Part shown: positions 1-8,961 of the stretch, piece by piece | Layout of the letters: every line of letters begins with the position of its first letter | Numbering within the stretch: the first letter of the stretch is position 1 | DNA from: Alicyclobacillus fructus | GTDB lineage: Bacteria > Bacillota > Bacilli > Alicyclobacillales > Alicyclobacillaceae | Reading direction: 5' to 3' | Length of the DNA: 64,000 nucleotides | NCBI RefSeq assembly: GCF_017329605.1 | Contig: NZ_JAFMTY010000003.1 | Location: 103,167 to 167,166 of the forward strand | Notes under the pieces: generated by a model | What the model was told of the DNA's origin: nothing | Seen by the model: the letters and a program-made list of their open reading frames with translations, nothing else | Databases searched by the model: none | Position numbers and translations under genes: made by a program

Positions 1-597
1 CACCACCCGCTTCGTCACCCGGTTGACGATCACGTCCACTCCTGGATTCTTCCAGTCCAGCGAATCGGTGTTCCACTGCACCACCGTGTACCCCATGCTC
101 GTGAGACAGCGAATGACCCGCGGGTTCAGGTCGCCGTTCGGCGTGCGGAACAACTTTGGCTTCACGCCCGTCACCTGTTGAATGGCCTTGTCCGCGAGCA
201 TCGCCTGCTCCCGGATCCAGGAATCGGGGTAATTCGAGTAGTCCTTGTGAAGGTAGCCGTGGCTGCCAATTTCGTACCCCATCGCCTTGATCTTCTTCGC
301 AATTTCAGGATGGTGCATGGTCCACGGTCCGCTCAAAAAGAAGGTCGCTTTGGTCACGCCGCACTTCTTCAGGGTCTCCAACACAGGCTCCGGCGTCCGG
401 TGGCCCCACGAGATGTCGAAGGTCAGAGCCACCACTTTTTCCTTTGTGTCCACCTTGTAGATGGCCTTCGGCGCCTGTGCCTTCGCATCCGCAGCCCGCG
501 CCAAACCTGGGTGCGCGCCCATCCACGAGAGGGCGCACACGCACGCGGCCACAAGCGCCATGGCGCCCGTGCGTACTCGCTTCCACCAGTTGCGCAT
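1..597 (-). CDS. pdaB: Polysaccharide deacetylase, PdaB-like (partial, C-terminus outside window)
   Basis: NodB-type carbohydrate esterase on the minus strand, running off the left edge of the window. The reading frame starts at an ATG at 597 preceded by GGGAGGT. The first 35 or so residues form a basic stretch, a hydrophobic segment and an Ala-rich cleavage region, so the protein is exported. The NodB core follows: ALTFDISWGHRTPEP carries the catalytic Asp, SHGYLHKD carries the two zinc His, and FRTPNG is the next NodB motif. In Bacillus, PdaB is a sporulation protein needed to maintain cortex. The gene lies just before cdaA-cdaR-glmM-glmS here, much as in B. subtilis, which supports PdaB over a generic chitooligosaccharide deacetylase. 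Confidence 0.85.
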   Translation of the reverse strand, partial: MRNWWKRVRTGAMALVAACVCALSWMGAHPGLARAADAKAQAPKAIYKVDTKEKVVALTFDISWGHRTPEPVLETLKKCGVTKATFFLSGPWTMHHPEIAKKIKAMGYEIGSHGYLHKDYSNYPDSWIREQAMLADKAIQQVTGVKPKLFRTPNGDLNPRVIRCLTSMGYTVVQWNTDSLDWKNPGVDVIVNRVTKRVV

Positions 598-738
598 CTG
601 CAAACCTCCCTTGTGATTCTCCGTGCAGTGTTTGCAGCGGCCGCATCACCTATGCGATCCCGGCGTGGGCGTCTTCTGTGACCAATCGCGCAAAAGGCCC
701 ATAGCTTACGATCAGCGACTTCACGGGAGGCGATGATC

Positions 739-1422
739 ATGCTGATGCTCGCGCTTGGCGATTCGATTACATATGGGTACGGTGCGAGTACACCGGATAA
801 ACGTTTCGCAGAGCGCCTCCGCGCTCGCTTTGCCCGGCAGACGCGAACCACCCTCCATGTGCAGGCCAAACCGGGCTGGACAGCGCGACAACTGTACAAG
901 TCGCTTCAGGATCTGCCGCCCTGCATCGTCGAGGAGGCCGAGATCGTCACGCTCATGATCGGCGGCAACGATCTCCTGCGCAGCGCGCCCGTGCTGCTCA
1001 CGCGCAGAGCCGATCTCATCCAGGAGGTCATGCGCCGGTGCGAAGAGGACGTGGAGCGCTTGGTGGAATGGTGCAAGCGGCCGCACAGCGCCTTCGCCAT
1101 CGCGACGCTCTACAATCCCTTTCCGAATTTCGCGCTGGCCGAGGAGGTGACACAGGAGTACAACGATCGCGTCCGCCGGATCGCGCTCCGCCAGGGGCTT
1201 TTGGTGGTGGAAACCTACAAGGTGTTCCGCGGCCACGAGCCGGCTTTCGTGGAACACTATCGAAGTGGCCAATTTCGGGATATGCGCCTGTTTCGCAATC
1301 CGATTCACCCCACGGACGAGGGCCATGAGGCGCTGGCGAAGGCGTTCTTTCGGGCGATTCAACGGGCGAGATCGAAGGAGCGCGCGAGGGCGGCTCGAGG
1401 GCGCGCCGTGTGGCGGGCGTGA
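739..1422 (+). CDS. SGNH/GDSL-family hydrolase
   Basis: A small single-domain lipase/esterase-like hydrolase of about 227 residues. Block I is LALGDSITYGYG (nucleophile Ser), block III is IGGNDLL, and block V is HPTDEGH (catalytic Asp and His). There is no signal peptide, so it is probably cytoplasmic. Two ATGs are possible. The one at 739 lies 8 bases after GGGAGG and is preferred; the one at 733 is only 2 bases away. The substrate cannot be read from the sequence. It stands between pdaB (opposite strand) and cdaA, separated from cdaA by a likely promoter. Confidence 0.85.
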   Translation: MLMLALGDSITYGYGASTPDKRFAERLRARFARQTRTTLHVQAKPGWTARQLYKSLQDLPPCIVEEAEIVTLMIGGNDLLRSAPVLLTRRADLIQEVMRRCEEDVERLVEWCKRPHSAFAIATLYNPFPNFALAEEVTQEYNDRVRRIALRQGLLVVETYKVFRGHEPAFVEHYRSGQFRDMRLFRNPIHPTDEGHEALAKAFFRAIQRARSKERARAARGRAVWRA

Positions 1423-1444
1423 GCGCGGTCTGGCAGGGACTGTC

Positions 1445-1473
1445 TTGACTCGGGGGCTCGGGTAGGAAACAAT
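1445..1473 (+). promoter_or_regulatory. Candidate sigma-A promoter for cdaA
   Basis: TTGACT at 1445-1450 and AACAAT at 1468-1473 are separated by 17 bases, about 35 bases before the cdaA start. Only the -35 hexamer is close to consensus. Confidence 0.4.
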
Positions 1474-1508
1474 GGGAACGAGACTCCCCGACGGTCAGGG
1501 GGCTTTGT

Positions 1509-2330
1509 ATGGACGCCTGGTTCGCCGCAATCCGGGACTTCGGCTTCAAGGACGTCATCGACATCCTCTTTGTGGCCTTCATGATCTACTACCTGTTGCT
1601 GCTCATCCGCGGCACGCGAGCGGTTCAGCTTTTAAAGGGTGTCCTTGTCGTCGTCGTGGTGACCATGGTCTCGAGCCTTCTCAACCTGTCCGCCTCCGAC
1701 TGGTTGCTGAACCGCATCATCGAGATTGGGTTGTTTGCCATCCCCGTGGTGTTTCAACCTGAACTTCGCCGCGCGCTCGAGCAACTCGGGCGAGGAAGTC
1801 TGTGGAACTTCAATCTCCTGCTGCACGAGGAACCGAACATGGTCCACACCGTGAACGAAATTGTCAAGGCCTGTCAGGTGCTTGCGAAGACGAAGACGGG
1901 GGCGCTCATCGTCATCGAGCGCCAGACGGGCCTGAACGAATACATCGAGACGGGGACGCGGCTGGAGGCGCGCGTCAGTACCGAATTGTTCATCAACCTG
2001 TTTATTCCCAACACGCCGCTCCACGACGGGGCCGTGATCGTGCGGGGGACGCAGATCATGGCGGCGGGATGCGTGCTTCCGCTCACGGAGAACCGCAATC
2101 TGGACAAGCAGCTCGGCACGAGACATCGCGCTGGGCTTGGGATCACGGAGCAGTCGGACGGCGTAAGCGTGATTGTGTCGGAGGAGACGGGACAGGTGTC
2201 GGTCTGCGTGGACGGCATGATGCACGGTCATCTGGACGAGGAGCGGCTGAATGAGCTGCTGATGAAGCTGCTCGTACCGCAGAAGACGAGCGCACTCTCG
2301 TTCTGGAACCGAAAGGCGGAGTCGCGATGA
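1509..2330 (+). CDS. cdaA: Diadenylate cyclase CdaA
   Basis: Membrane-bound synthase of cyclic di-AMP from two ATP. Three hydrophobic segments occupy roughly residues 13-35, 40-60 and 64-82. A DisA_N catalytic domain follows, with the DGA motif at 173-175 (LHDGAVIV) and RHR at 205-207 (GTRHRAGLG), both required for activity in this family. Length 273 matches B. subtilis CdaA. The start ATG is preceded by AGGGGG. It overlaps cdaR by 4 bases and is followed by glmM, the conserved cdaA-cdaR-glmM cluster. In that cluster CdaR and GlmM bind and modulate the cyclase, linking c-di-AMP (osmotic and potassium homeostasis) to peptidoglycan precursor supply. Confidence 0.96.
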   Translation: MDAWFAAIRDFGFKDVIDILFVAFMIYYLLLLIRGTRAVQLLKGVLVVVVVTMVSSLLNLSASDWLLNRIIEIGLFAIPVVFQPELRRALEQLGRGSLWNFNLLLHEEPNMVHTVNEIVKACQVLAKTKTGALIVIERQTGLNEYIETGTRLEARVSTELFINLFIPNTPLHDGAVIVRGTQIMAAGCVLPLTENRNLDKQLGTRHRAGLGITEQSDGVSVIVSEETGQVSVCVDGMMHGHLDEERLNELLMKLLVPQKTSALSFWNRKAESR

Positions 2331-3532
2331 TGGATCGGCTGTTGAACAACAACGTGGCGCTGCGCGTCATCGCCCTGGTGCTCGCGTGCATCTTGTGGCT
2401 GGCTGTTCACGCGGAACAAGGAGGGAGCCAGCAGGCCACCGCCGGGGTGACCGAGTCGTTTGAACTGCCGGTTCGGGTGGAGGTTTCCGCGGACGAGGTT
2501 CTGGTGTCGCAGGTGCCGACGGTCACCGCTCGGGTGACCACGAACCTCCTCCGGCTGCCGACCCTGGCCTCCGACATGATGAAGGCCGAGATCGTGGCCA
2601 ATGCCCAGGATCTCGGGCCGGGCACCTACACGGTGCACGTGGCGGCCGTCAACATGCCGGCCAGCGTGCGAAGTTACACGATCTCGCCCGCCACCGTCAC
2701 GGTGACCTTGGAGCCCAGGGTGACGGTGGAGCGGCCCATCCGGCTGAGCGTGGTGGGAACGCCGAGTCAGGGATACGTGCTGGGCAAGCCGCAGCTTGGC
2801 GCTGGCGTGGTGGACATCTCGGGCGCGGCATCCAGCGTGCAATCGGTGGCGGAGGTCGCGGGCGTGGTGGATGCGAGCGGACTATCGCAGACCGAGACCA
2901 GGCTCGTCGATTTGTTGCCGTTGGATGCGTCGGGCAAAGCGGTTCCAGGGGTGACGGTGACGCCGTCGTCCATTGCGGTGACACTCCCTGTGACGTCGGC
3001 CAGCCAGACGGTGAAGCTCACGCCTGCGGTCACGGGAAGTCCGGCTGCGGGCTATGCCGTTGCGTCGGTTCGCCTCTCGCCTGGAAGCGCCGTCGAACAA
3101 GGGCTGCCCGCGAGTCAGCTTCCGTCGGAAGGGTTGCGCGTGCCCATCGATGTCACGGGACTCGCCAAGTCGACCACGGTTTCCGTTCCGGTGCCGCTCC
3201 TCCCGGGAATGACGGGCGTGTCGCCCACAGCGGTGACGGCCGTGATCGACGTGGAGCCTTCTGCGGTCTACACGATTCCGGACGTGCCGGTCACCATCTC
3301 GGGCGCGACGGGCGTGCGCCTGCTGAGCCCGCGGAGCGTCAGCGTCGCGGTGACGGGGGCTCAGTCGGCGGTGCGCGCCGTGGAAAAGGATCCCAGCGCG
3401 GTGCAGGCGTTTGTGGATGCCACGGGCATGAGCCGCGGCACGGCCTCGTTGCCCATCCAGATCCACTTGCCCGCCGGCGTGTCGGCGGTCAGCGTCTCGG
3501 CGCGGACGGCGAGCGTGGAAGCGGTGCCCTGA
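2327..3532 (+). CDS. cdaR: CdaR, YbbR-domain regulator of CdaA
   Basis: Extracytoplasmic regulator of the diadenylate cyclase. An N-terminal membrane anchor (about residues 8-27, hydrophobic, ending LWLAVHAEQ) is followed by about four YbbR repeats of roughly 80-90 residues rich in Val, Thr and Ser. This is the beta-rich composition expected outside the membrane. Length is 401 residues against about 480 for B. subtilis CdaR, so the tail is shorter. Its ATG overlaps the cdaA stop by 4 bases, implying translational coupling. There is no catalytic motif; the function comes from family and position. Confidence 0.93.
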   Translation: MMDRLLNNNVALRVIALVLACILWLAVHAEQGGSQQATAGVTESFELPVRVEVSADEVLVSQVPTVTARVTTNLLRLPTLASDMMKAEIVANAQDLGPGTYTVHVAAVNMPASVRSYTISPATVTVTLEPRVTVERPIRLSVVGTPSQGYVLGKPQLGAGVVDISGAASSVQSVAEVAGVVDASGLSQTETRLVDLLPLDASGKAVPGVTVTPSSIAVTLPVTSASQTVKLTPAVTGSPAAGYAVASVRLSPGSAVEQGLPASQLPSEGLRVPIDVTGLAKSTTVSVPVPLLPGMTGVSPTAVTAVIDVEPSAVYTIPDVPVTISGATGVRLLSPRSVSVAVTGAQSAVRAVEKDPSAVQAFVDATGMSRGTASLPIQIHLPAGVSAVSVSARTASVEAVP

Positions 3533-3613
3533 CGGGCGCGCCAAACACTGCATCTTTGCACAAACCGCCTTCTGTGGCACAATGTTTGCGTTGTGAGAGA
3601 GGAGCGTGGACAG

Positions 3614-4969
3614 GTGGGCAGGTGGTTTGGAACGGACGGCGTGCGCGGCGTGGCCAATCGGGAATTGACGCCTGAGCTGGCGTTTCGCCTGGGGCGCGTC
3701 GGCGCGTATGTGCTCACGGCGCGTCGGCCTGGATCGCGCATTGTCGTCGGCAAGGATACCCGGATTTCGGGGGACATGCTGGAGACCGCCCTGGTGAGCG
3801 GGATTTTGTCGATGGGCGTGGACGCCCTCCGGCTCGGCGTCATTTCGACGCCCGGCGTGGCGTATCTCACGCGCCTTCTCAGGGCGGACGCGGGCGTGAT
3901 GATCTCGGCCTCCCACAACCCGGTCGCCGACAACGGCATCAAGTTTTTCGGCGGCGACGGCTTCAAGTTGTTGGACGAGATGGAAGAGCGGATGGAGGCA
4001 TTGTTGGCCGAGGAGAACGACACCCTGCCGAGGCCCATCGGCGACGGGGTCGGCCGCATGTACGACGAGCCGGCGACGGAGGCCTACGTTCGCTTTCTGG
4101 TTCAGGCCGCTCGGGCGCGGTTCGATGGGCTCAAGGTGGTGCTCGATTGTGCCAATGGCGCCGCGTCCTTCATCGCGCCTGAGGTGTTCCGGCGGCTGGG
4201 TGCTGACGTGATCGTCATCCACGCGAATCCGGACGGGGTCAACATCAATGTCGACTGTGGATCGACCCATCCGCACATCGTCCAGCGCGCGGTGCTACAG
4301 CACGGCGCGGACGTGGGACTCGCGTTTGACGGGGACGCGGATCGCTGCATCGCCGTGGACGAGAACGGCGAGGTGGCCGACGGCGACTTCATTATGGCCA
4401 TTCTCGCGCGCGCCATGAAGGAAAAAGGAGAATTGCGCGGGGATAAGGTCGTGGCGACCGTCATGTCCAACCTCGGCTTTCTGAAGGCCATGGGCGATCT
4501 CGGCATCACCGTGCTGCGCACGGCCGTGGGGGATCGGTACGTGATGGAGCGCATGCGCGAAGAGGGCGCGTCGCTCGGCGGCGAGCAGAGCGGGCACATC
4601 ATCCTGCTCGATCACACCACCACCGGGGACGGCATGCTCACCGCGGTCAAGCTGGTCGAGACGATGGTCCAGAGCGGCAAACGCCTGTCGGAGCTCAGCC
4701 GCGTCATGACGCGCTATCCGCAGATCCTGGAGAACGTGCGCGTGCGCGACAAGCGCGCGTGGCGGGATAACGCGGCCATTCAGGATGCGCTGCGCAGGGC
4801 GGAGGCCGAACTCGGCGACAGCGGGCGTGTGCTCGTGCGCGAGTCGGGCACGGAGAATCTGGTGCGCGTGATGGTCGAGGGCCTCGATGAGAAGCTGTTG
4901 CGCCGCGTGGTGGGCGAGATCGTCCAGGTGATTGAATCGGAGCTCGGCGAGTCGAAGGCGGCTCGCTGA
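3614..4969 (+). CDS. glmM: Phosphoglucosamine mutase GlmM
   Basis: Converts glucosamine-6-phosphate to glucosamine-1-phosphate for UDP-GlcNAc and peptidoglycan synthesis. The frame is open from a GTG at 3593, but the GTG at 3614 gives the family N-terminus (GRWFGTDGVRGVAN) and sits 9 bases after GAGAGGAG, so 3614 is chosen (451 residues; B. subtilis 448). ISASHNP carries the phosphoserine at about Ser100. FDGDADR near residue 240 is the Mg-binding loop, and RESGTENLVRVM near the C-terminus binds substrate phosphate. It follows cdaR after 80 bases that include a weak promoter-like TTGCAC/CACAAT. Its product pathway feeds back through the downstream ribozyme. Confidence 0.96.
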   Translation: MGRWFGTDGVRGVANRELTPELAFRLGRVGAYVLTARRPGSRIVVGKDTRISGDMLETALVSGILSMGVDALRLGVISTPGVAYLTRLLRADAGVMISASHNPVADNGIKFFGGDGFKLLDEMEERMEALLAEENDTLPRPIGDGVGRMYDEPATEAYVRFLVQAARARFDGLKVVLDCANGAASFIAPEVFRRLGADVIVIHANPDGVNINVDCGSTHPHIVQRAVLQHGADVGLAFDGDADRCIAVDENGEVADGDFIMAILARAMKEKGELRGDKVVATVMSNLGFLKAMGDLGITVLRTAVGDRYVMERMREEGASLGGEQSGHIILLDHTTTGDGMLTAVKLVETMVQSGKRLSELSRVMTRYPQILENVRVRDKRAWRDNAAIQDALRRAEAELGDSGRVLVRESGTENLVRVMVEGLDEKLLRRVVGEIVQVIESELGESKAAR

Positions 4970-5049
4970 AGGGAGGGATGCCGAGGAAGGAACGGAATGG
5001 GCCTTTTTTCGTAGAATGTCACATGCGGCTGTGAATCTGAGACGCAGCG

Positions 5050-5200
5050 CATGCAAGCGCCTGGACTCGGGCTTGCCCGAGTTGACGCGGAGGAGGTCGG
5101 CGAACGATTCGGCGGATGCCTCCCGGCGCCTATCCGATCGCGCCGCAAGCGAAGCCTGAAATCCGCCGGGCGACCGGCGGGACAGAGGCGAGCAGATCGG
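5050..5200 (+). ncRNA. glmS ribozyme (GlcN6P-responsive self-cleaving RNA)
   Basis: The glmM-glmS gap contains the conserved glmS ribozyme core. The cleavage-site segment AGCGCCTGGAC has predicted scission between A5056 and G5057. A P2 hairpin follows (ACTCGGGC/GCCCGAGT), then GACGCGGAGGAGG. The hallmark TTCGGCGGATGCCTCCCGG lies at 5108-5126, and a GC-rich P4-like helix (CCGCCGGGCGACCGGCGGG) lies near 5162-5180. In this class glucosamine-6-phosphate acts as cofactor for cleavage and the 3' fragment is degraded, turning glmS off when product is abundant. The glmS Shine-Dalgarno lies just after the element at 5206-5210. The boundaries are approximate. Confidence 0.93.
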
Positions 5201-5221
5201 ATGAAGGAGGATACCTGCTTC

Positions 5222-7051
5222 ATGTGTGGGATTGTTGGCTATATCGGCCCAAGGAACGTCAAGGACGTCGTCGTGGGCGGGCTGGCGAAGCTGGAATACC
5301 GCGGCTATGATTCTGCAGGGGTGGCCGCCCTGGCGGACGGAAACATTCGGATTGTGAAGGCCGTCGGCCGCCTGGCGAATCTCGAGGAAAAACTCGCGCA
5401 AATGCCGATCTCAGGCCATGTCGCCATCGGCCACACGCGCTGGGCGACGCACGGAAAGCCCTCGGACGAAAACGCGCATCCGCACCAGGACTGCAGCGGC
5501 CGATTCGCCATCGTGCACAACGGGATCGTGGAAAATTACCTCTCGCTGCGCGAAGAGCTGGTGGCGCTCGGGCACGAGTTCCGCTCGGAGACCGATACGG
5601 AAGTCGTGGCGCACCTGATTGAGGAGATGTATAACGGGGATCTGTTCGAAACCATGATCGCGGTCGGCAAACGAATCCGCGGCGCGTACGCGCTCGTCGT
5701 CATGGCGAAGGATCACCCGGACGAAATGATCGCGATTCGCCGCGCGAGCCCGATGATCATCGGCCTCGGCGAGAAGGAGAACTTTGTGGCTTCGGATATC
5801 CCGGCCATTCTCGAGTACACGCGCGACATCTACGTGATGGAGGACGGAGAGATGGCCGTCCTGCGCCGCGATGGCGTCGAGTGCTTCACGATGGACGGGG
5901 AACCCGTGAAGAAAGAGGTCTATCACGTCACGTGGGACGCGGTGAGTGCGGAGCGCGGAGGCTACCCGCACTTCATGCTGAAGGAGATCCACGAGCAGCC
6001 GCGCGCCGTGCGGGACACGCTCCGCGGCCGGGTGTCGGATGATTTGAGCCGCGTGGAACTCCCTGAACTCGGCCTCGCAGAGGAGGACATTCGAGCCATC
6101 GACCGGATCCACATCGTCGCGTGCGGCACGTCGTGGCACGCCGGCCTCGTCGGGAAGGCGGCCATCGAGACGTTTGCGCGCATTCCCGTCAACGTCGAGA
6201 TCGCGTCGGAATATCGATACGCCGATCCCATTGTGACGGATCGCACGCTCATCCTTGCGATCACGCAGTCGGGCGAGACGGCGGACACGCTGGCGGCGAT
6301 GCGGGAGATGAAGAAGCGAGGCGTGCGCGTGGTGGCCATCACCAACGTGGTCGGCAGTTCGGCCGCGCGCGAAGCGGACAGCACCATCGTCACATGGGCT
6401 GGGCCGGAGATCGCCGTGGCTTCGACGAAGGCGTACACCACACAGCTCGTGGCGCTGTACCTGTTGGCCGTGCGGTTCGGCCTCGCCCGCGGGACGCTTG
6501 CGGAGGAGAAGGCGCGCGAGGTGCTGGCGGCGCTCGACGATCTGCCTCAGGTTGTGGAGCAGGTGCTGGACACGGCGCCGCAGATCGAGTCGTTTGCGAA
6601 GCGGTACAAGGACGCGCACGACACGTTCTTCATCGGCCGCGGCATGGACTACGCGGTCTCGCTCGAAGGCGCCTTGAAGTTGAAGGAGATCTCGTACATC
6701 CACGCGGAAGCGTACGCGGCTGGCGAGCTCAAGCACGGCACGCTGGCGCTCATTACGGACGGGGTGCCCGTCATTGCGCTCGCGATGCAGCCGGAGCTGT
6801 ACGAGAAGACGCTGTCGAACATCGTCGAGGTGAAAGCGCGCGGCGCGTTTGTCCTCGGACTCACCTGGGTGGGCAACGAAGATCTCGAGAAGACGGTTGA
6901 CGAAGTGATTTATCTGCCGAAGACGATGCCGCTTCTCGCGCCCGTGGCGGCGGTGATTCCGCTGCAACTGCTGGCGTACTACGCCGCGGTGGCGCGGGGG
7001 AACGACGTCGACAAGCCGCGAAACCTGGCGAAGAGCGTGACGGTGGAATGA
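5222..7051 (+). CDS. glmS: Glutamine--fructose-6-phosphate aminotransferase GlmS
   Basis: Makes glucosamine-6-phosphate from fructose-6-phosphate and glutamine, the first committed step to UDP-GlcNAc. The true start is the ATG at 5222, giving MCGIVGYIG with Cys as the N-terminal nucleophile after Met removal. A longer open frame upstream (from 5051) runs through the ribozyme and is not coding. The N-terminal glutaminase domain covers about residues 1-220 (HTRWATHGKP, SETDTEVV). Two SIS sugar-isomerase domains follow at about 290-420 (CGTSWHAG, TQSGETADT) and 460-600. The C-terminus is DKPRNLAKSVTVE, typical of the family. Length is 609 residues. The upstream ribozyme controls mRNA stability. 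Confidence 0.97.
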   Translation: MCGIVGYIGPRNVKDVVVGGLAKLEYRGYDSAGVAALADGNIRIVKAVGRLANLEEKLAQMPISGHVAIGHTRWATHGKPSDENAHPHQDCSGRFAIVHNGIVENYLSLREELVALGHEFRSETDTEVVAHLIEEMYNGDLFETMIAVGKRIRGAYALVVMAKDHPDEMIAIRRASPMIIGLGEKENFVASDIPAILEYTRDIYVMEDGEMAVLRRDGVECFTMDGEPVKKEVYHVTWDAVSAERGGYPHFMLKEIHEQPRAVRDTLRGRVSDDLSRVELPELGLAEEDIRAIDRIHIVACGTSWHAGLVGKAAIETFARIPVNVEIASEYRYADPIVTDRTLILAITQSGETADTLAAMREMKKRGVRVVAITNVVGSSAAREADSTIVTWAGPEIAVASTKAYTTQLVALYLLAVRFGLARGTLAEEKAREVLAALDDLPQVVEQVLDTAPQIESFAKRYKDAHDTFFIGRGMDYAVSLEGALKLKEISYIHAEAYAAGELKHGTLALITDGVPVIALAMQPELYEKTLSNIVEVKARGAFVLGLTWVGNEDLEKTVDEVIYLPKTMPLLAPVAAVIPLQLLAYYAAVARGNDVDKPRNLAKSVTVE

Positions 7052-7058
7052 AGACGAC

Positions 7059-7090
7059 AGGCGGACCGGGAGAGCCCCGGTTCGCCTTTT
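7059..7090 (+). terminator. Intrinsic terminator of glmS
   Basis: AGGCGGACCGGG (7059-7070) pairs with CCCCGGTTCGCCT ending at 7087 (GU and bulge allowed), followed by TTTT at 7087-7090, 8 bases after the glmS stop. Confidence 0.85.
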
Positions 7091-7177
7091 GCTTTCTGGC
7101 TTGCCCGCCCCACGCGAGTTACCGCGATTCTGCCGCGCACGGATTCGCGCCATCGCCTGAGGAAAAGAGGTGACGAC

Positions 7178-8125
7178 ATGCTTTCGTGCAGCTCCGGTCA
7201 TTTATGCCATCCAGAAAGGCTGAGGCTTGCAACCTTGTATGGCTGGCATCAGGACGACACGGACTTTCAGTTGCTTCAGCAGGGGGAGAACGATACGTTT
7301 CTCGTTCGAACGCGTGGGATGCGATACATTCTGAGGCGCTATCGACGGGAACGGTATGGCGAACGGGAGATCCTCGCCGAACTTGCGTGGATGTGTGCGC
7401 TGCGCAATGACATCGACGTGCCCAACGTGATTTCGAATACAGCAGGAGACCTCGCCACGCGGCTCATCGGTCCAGACGGTGAACGCGTGTACGTGGTCTT
7501 TGAGTTCATCGAAGGGGAATCGCTCGAAAGACCCTCCAAGGAAGACTATCGCCGTCTTGGGGCATTGATGAAAGCGCTCCACAGCGGCGCGGACGCCATC
7601 GCGCAGTCGATGAACGAGGATTGGGCGGGGTGGAATCGCCCCGTGTACGATGTTCAACGCGCGGTCAGAGAGCCTCTCCGCCATTTGCTTCAGTTCGAGT
7701 CGTTGAGCGAGGTGAACAAAAGGCGTTGTGTCTCCGTCGCGGAGGAACTCGAGAGGAGATTTCGCACTCTCGAGCCGGATCGACACTTCATCCACGCGGA
7801 CCTGCATTTCGGAAACCTGCTCGTGCGTGAGCCGAACTGGTATTGCCTTGATTTCGACGAATGCGGATACGGACACAGGGCCCTCGATCTCGGCGTGGTC
7901 AAACTGCATCTCAGGAATCGGCCCGATGCCTTGGCTTGCTGGGCGCATTTTGAACACGGCTACGGCGATATGCCGTCGCGCGGGGTTTTGGCGATAGGGA
8001 CGGCGGCCCGCATCTTCTATATGGCAGGGAAGATTCCCATGCGGCAGGACATCGAGTCCTTGCGCCACAACCCGGATGCGCGCATTGGGAAGTACCTGAC
8101 TTGGATCGAAGACGAGCTGGCGTGA
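7178..8125 (+). CDS. Aminoglycoside phosphotransferase-family kinase
   Basis: A 315-residue APH/choline-kinase-like enzyme. An N-lobe with the nucleotide-binding region (GENDTFLVRTRGMRYILRRY) is followed by a hinge (VFEFIEGESL) and the Brenner box HADLHFGNLL near residue 208, with catalytic Asp and Asn. Then CLDFDECGYGHRALDLG carries the metal-binding Asp. The ATG is preceded by AAGAGGTGA. It stands alone after the glmS terminator. Family members phosphorylate small molecules such as homoserine, choline, sugars or antibiotics; the substrate cannot be told from sequence. A resistance role is not supported by context. Confidence 0.8.
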   Translation: MLSCSSGHLCHPERLRLATLYGWHQDDTDFQLLQQGENDTFLVRTRGMRYILRRYRRERYGEREILAELAWMCALRNDIDVPNVISNTAGDLATRLIGPDGERVYVVFEFIEGESLERPSKEDYRRLGALMKALHSGADAIAQSMNEDWAGWNRPVYDVQRAVREPLRHLLQFESLSEVNKRRCVSVAEELERRFRTLEPDRHFIHADLHFGNLLVREPNWYCLDFDECGYGHRALDLGVVKLHLRNRPDALACWAHFEHGYGDMPSRGVLAIGTAARIFYMAGKIPMRQDIESLRHNPDARIGKYLTWIEDELA

Positions 8126-8167
8126 CCGGTGAGCGACCGCGTTTGCCGGGTGGTACAGCGTTTCGAA

Positions 8168-8737
8168 TCAAGTCAAGACACGCATCCGCTCCTTACCGCG
8201 CCGCAAGGTCACCACGTGTCGAAAGGGCTTCGCACGGAATGGCCAGTTCAAGAGAATCAGCAGGCTGGGACCCGCGGCATCACACAGCGTCTGAAGGCCC
8301 TGCGCCATCCCGTGGACGTCATGCGCCTGCATAAGCTCCCTGATGCCTAAGGCCGCTATGCCTGCGGCACAGGCGGCGAGGAACATTACTGCGGCCACCC
8401 AGTCGCTCGCTCTTCTCGACTTGCCCAACACCTCCCAAGTCCCCTGAAGGGAACCTCCCACGATTTCGCAGGTAGGCGCACCTTCTTGCCAACGAATCGC
8501 GATTTCTTGGCGGTCGCCTCGCCACATGGCATACGCGGCCGCGACCCAAGCCAGCAGTGCGAAAGCAGGAAGGTCTAACCAGTACCACCCCGGAGAACGA
8601 GCCGGTAGGTTGCGGATGAGCGTTTCGACGACCACATAGGAGGCGCAGATCAGGCCGAGGGTAGAGCACATCACGATGCCCTGAAGCCGCGTCGCGCGGG
8701 AGTGCACCAGCCCGCGGCGGACGTCGCGCGTTTCCAT
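8168..8737 (-). CDS. Hypothetical four-TM membrane protein
   Basis: About 189 residues with hydrophobic segments near residues 20-38, 50-68, 108-128 and 145-162 and a basic C-terminus (RRGKERMRVL). No catalytic motif and no family recognised. The frame opens with GTG at 8746, but the ATG at 8737 lies 6 bases after GAGGTG and is preferred. It converges on the phosphotransferase gene and is divergent from the purine operon, with a 224-base gap between. The function is unknown. Confidence 0.6.
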   Translation of the reverse strand: METRDVRRGLVHSRATRLQGIVMCSTLGLICASYVVVETLIRNLPARSPGWYWLDLPAFALLAWVAAAYAMWRGDRQEIAIRWQEGAPTCEIVGGSLQGTWEVLGKSRRASDWVAAVMFLAACAAGIAALGIRELMQAHDVHGMAQGLQTLCDAAGPSLLILLNWPFRAKPFRHVVTLRRGKERMRVLT

Positions 8738-8800
8738 GGGGTTCACCTCACCACCCTCTTACATTTTACACCTGAGCGTGAACCCCAACAACTGAAAACT

Positions 8801-8819
8801 CCGAAAGTTAACCTTCCGG
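8801..8819. promoter_or_regulatory. Inverted repeat upstream of xanthine dehydrogenase operon
   Basis: CCGAAAGTTAACCTTCCGG is a 19-base imperfect palindrome (two mismatched pairs) about 145 bases before pucA, in the divergent gap. It is a plausible operator for PucR or another regulator. It does not clearly match the B. subtilis PucR box as I recall it. Confidence 0.35.
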
Positions 8820-8961
8820 ACTCGGTGGATGTCACAAAAGTGGGGATGGTCTTTTTGTTAAGAATTGCGACGTAGAGTGATTGAAATATCGGGCGTTCAC
8901 GCGTACAATGACGCGAAAGCGTCGCTTATATGTAAGATTTCATCTCTTCAAGGTGAGTTCG

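Noticed and set aside
5051..5221. N-terminal extension of GlmS
   Set aside because: It is the glmS ribozyme; conserved GlmS begins MCGIVGYIG with its catalytic Cys.
5411..7201. A 596-residue minus-strand open frame opposite glmS
   Set aside because: Arg/His-rich antisense shadow typical of GC-rich DNA; glmS on the plus strand is certain.
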